A stretch of 64,000 nt of DNA from Corynebacterium parakroppenstedtii (GTDB lineage Bacteria; Actinomycetota; Actinomycetes; Mycobacteriales; Mycobacteriaceae). Where the stretch lies: NCBI RefSeq assembly GCF_019754935.1, contig NZ_JAGSOA010000001.1, positions 1 to 64,000 of the forward strand, read 5' to 3'. The notes beneath the pieces were generated by a model that was not told where the DNA came from, did no database searches, and worked only from the letters and a program-made list of their open reading frames with translations. This document shows positions 63,603 through 64,000 of this stretch, one piece after another. A program made the translations under genes and the position numbers. The first letter of the stretch is position 1, and every line of letters begins with the position of its first letter.

Positions 63603-64000
63603 TTATACCACCGGTTTTGTTGTGACGAAACGAATAATCGGGAGAGCGGGCCGCCACGCATGGAACGATCCCAAGGCTGAATGATGAGAAACGTCAAAGC
63701 GCGTTAATGAGCCACCCCACTTTTCCTGAAGCTCTAGCACCATCTGCTCCGACTCCACAGTCACAGCGTTGGCGACGAACCGCCCACCAGGGCGCAACGC
63801 TTCCCAAGCACGGTCGACGACACCGGGGTGCGTCAGTCCCCCGCCGATGAACACCGCATCGGGGGACGGTAAATCGTCAAGGGCTTCGGGCGCTTTCCCG
63901 TGCATGACAGTGACCGGGTAGCCCAGTGAGTTTGTCGTAATTCGTGCAGCTCTCTCATGGACATGCTCAATCACATAGGACTCTGCACCCCGCGCGAGCC
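63603..64000 (-). CDS. cobL: Precorrin-6Y C5,15-methyltransferase (decarboxylating), C-terminal part
   Basis: The last 132 or so codons of a gene entering from beyond position 64000; the frame stays open to the edge (LARGAESYVIEHVHERAAR). The visible part is the CbiT half: PDAVFIGGGLTHPGVVDRAW, LRPGGRFVANAVTVESEQM and LQEKWGGSLTRFDVSHHSAL. CobL methylates C5 and C15 and removes the C12 acetate carboxyl. Incomplete only because of the window edge. It precedes cobM by about 50 nt on the same strand. Confidence 0.9.
   Translation of the reverse strand, partial: LARGAESYVIEHVHERAARITTNSLGYPVTVMHGKAPEALDDLPSPDAVFIGGGLTHPGVVDRAWEALRPGGRFVANAVTVESEQMVLELQEKWGGSLTRFDVSHHSALGSFHAWRPALPIIRFVTTKPVV

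Overview
The window is chromosomal DNA of a Corynebacterium-type actinobacterium of moderately high GC. Diagnostic genes are odhI with the N-terminal ETTSVFR phosphorylation motif, ftsR, steA/steB, rbpA, actinobacterial secA2 and pgsA2, and ppm1 beside lnt. From memory, gene order follows Mycobacterium tuberculosis in blocks: Rv1691-Rv1713 (TPR protein to der), Rv1821-Rv1830 (secA2 to the second MerR gene), the gnd/CBS-protein/ndh area, and Rv2050-Rv2072 (rbpA, ppm1/lnt, cob genes). A C. kroppenstedtii-like species is my guess, not something the sequence proves. I see no phage, insertion sequence, CRISPR array or toxin-antitoxin pair.

Layout. 1-130: 3' end of a 5S rRNA and a strong rrn terminator. 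0.4-8.5 kb: TPR protein, HAD phosphatase, a small coiled protein, tlyA, nadK, recN, steA and steB in one direction. 8.7-20.6 kb: pyrG, ADP-ribose pyrophosphatase, xerD, parA-scpA-scpB, an inserted biotin pair bioA-bioD, rluB and a fused cmk-der gene. 20.6-22.2 kb: a methyltransferase, tRNA-Pro(GGG) and rraA on the minus strand. 22.4-28.6 kb: secA2, pgsA2, odhI, ftsR, a DUF151 nuclease-like gene and a second merR gene. 28.7-40.4 kb: mostly minus-strand metabolic and envelope genes (VWA protein, a conserved actinobacterial protein, two CNNM/CBS membrane proteins, gnd, ndh, dedA, a phosphoribosyltransferase), with a plus-strand hotdog thioesterase and a cyclopropane-synthase-like methyltransferase. 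40.6-48.8 kb: transport (MHS-type MFS, KtrB-KtrA potassium uptake, SulP, a CDF-like protein, an ABC-2 exporter). 48.9-54.5 kb: pyrimidine-dimer glycosylase, YceI with a small membrane protein, a zinc-ribbon protein, rbpA, ppm1 and lnt. 54.5-64.0 kb: aerobic cobalamin genes cobN, cobG-H-I-J and cobK-M-L, with cobL running off the window.

How genes work together. parA, scpA and scpB serve chromosome segregation; steA/steB serve cell separation; odhI controls 2-oxoglutarate dehydrogenase and ftsR cell division; Ppm1 and Lnt make mannosyl donor and triacylated lipoproteins; the cob genes convert precorrin-2 to hydrogenobyrinate and, through CobN, insert cobalt. The biotin pair carries a 19-bp palindrome resembling the BioQ operator across the scpB stop codon.

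The most unusual observations are: (i) four blocks with abrupt, extreme keto/amino strand skew at third codon positions (der, secA2, the lnt/cobN junction, and cobG-cobH with the opposite sign relative to coding); (ii) an ADP-ribose pyrophosphatase gene whose only well-placed start is ACG; (iii) the biotin operator embedded in scpB; (iv) the cmk-der fusion with a repeat-bearing acidic linker. I found no clearly new multi-gene system.
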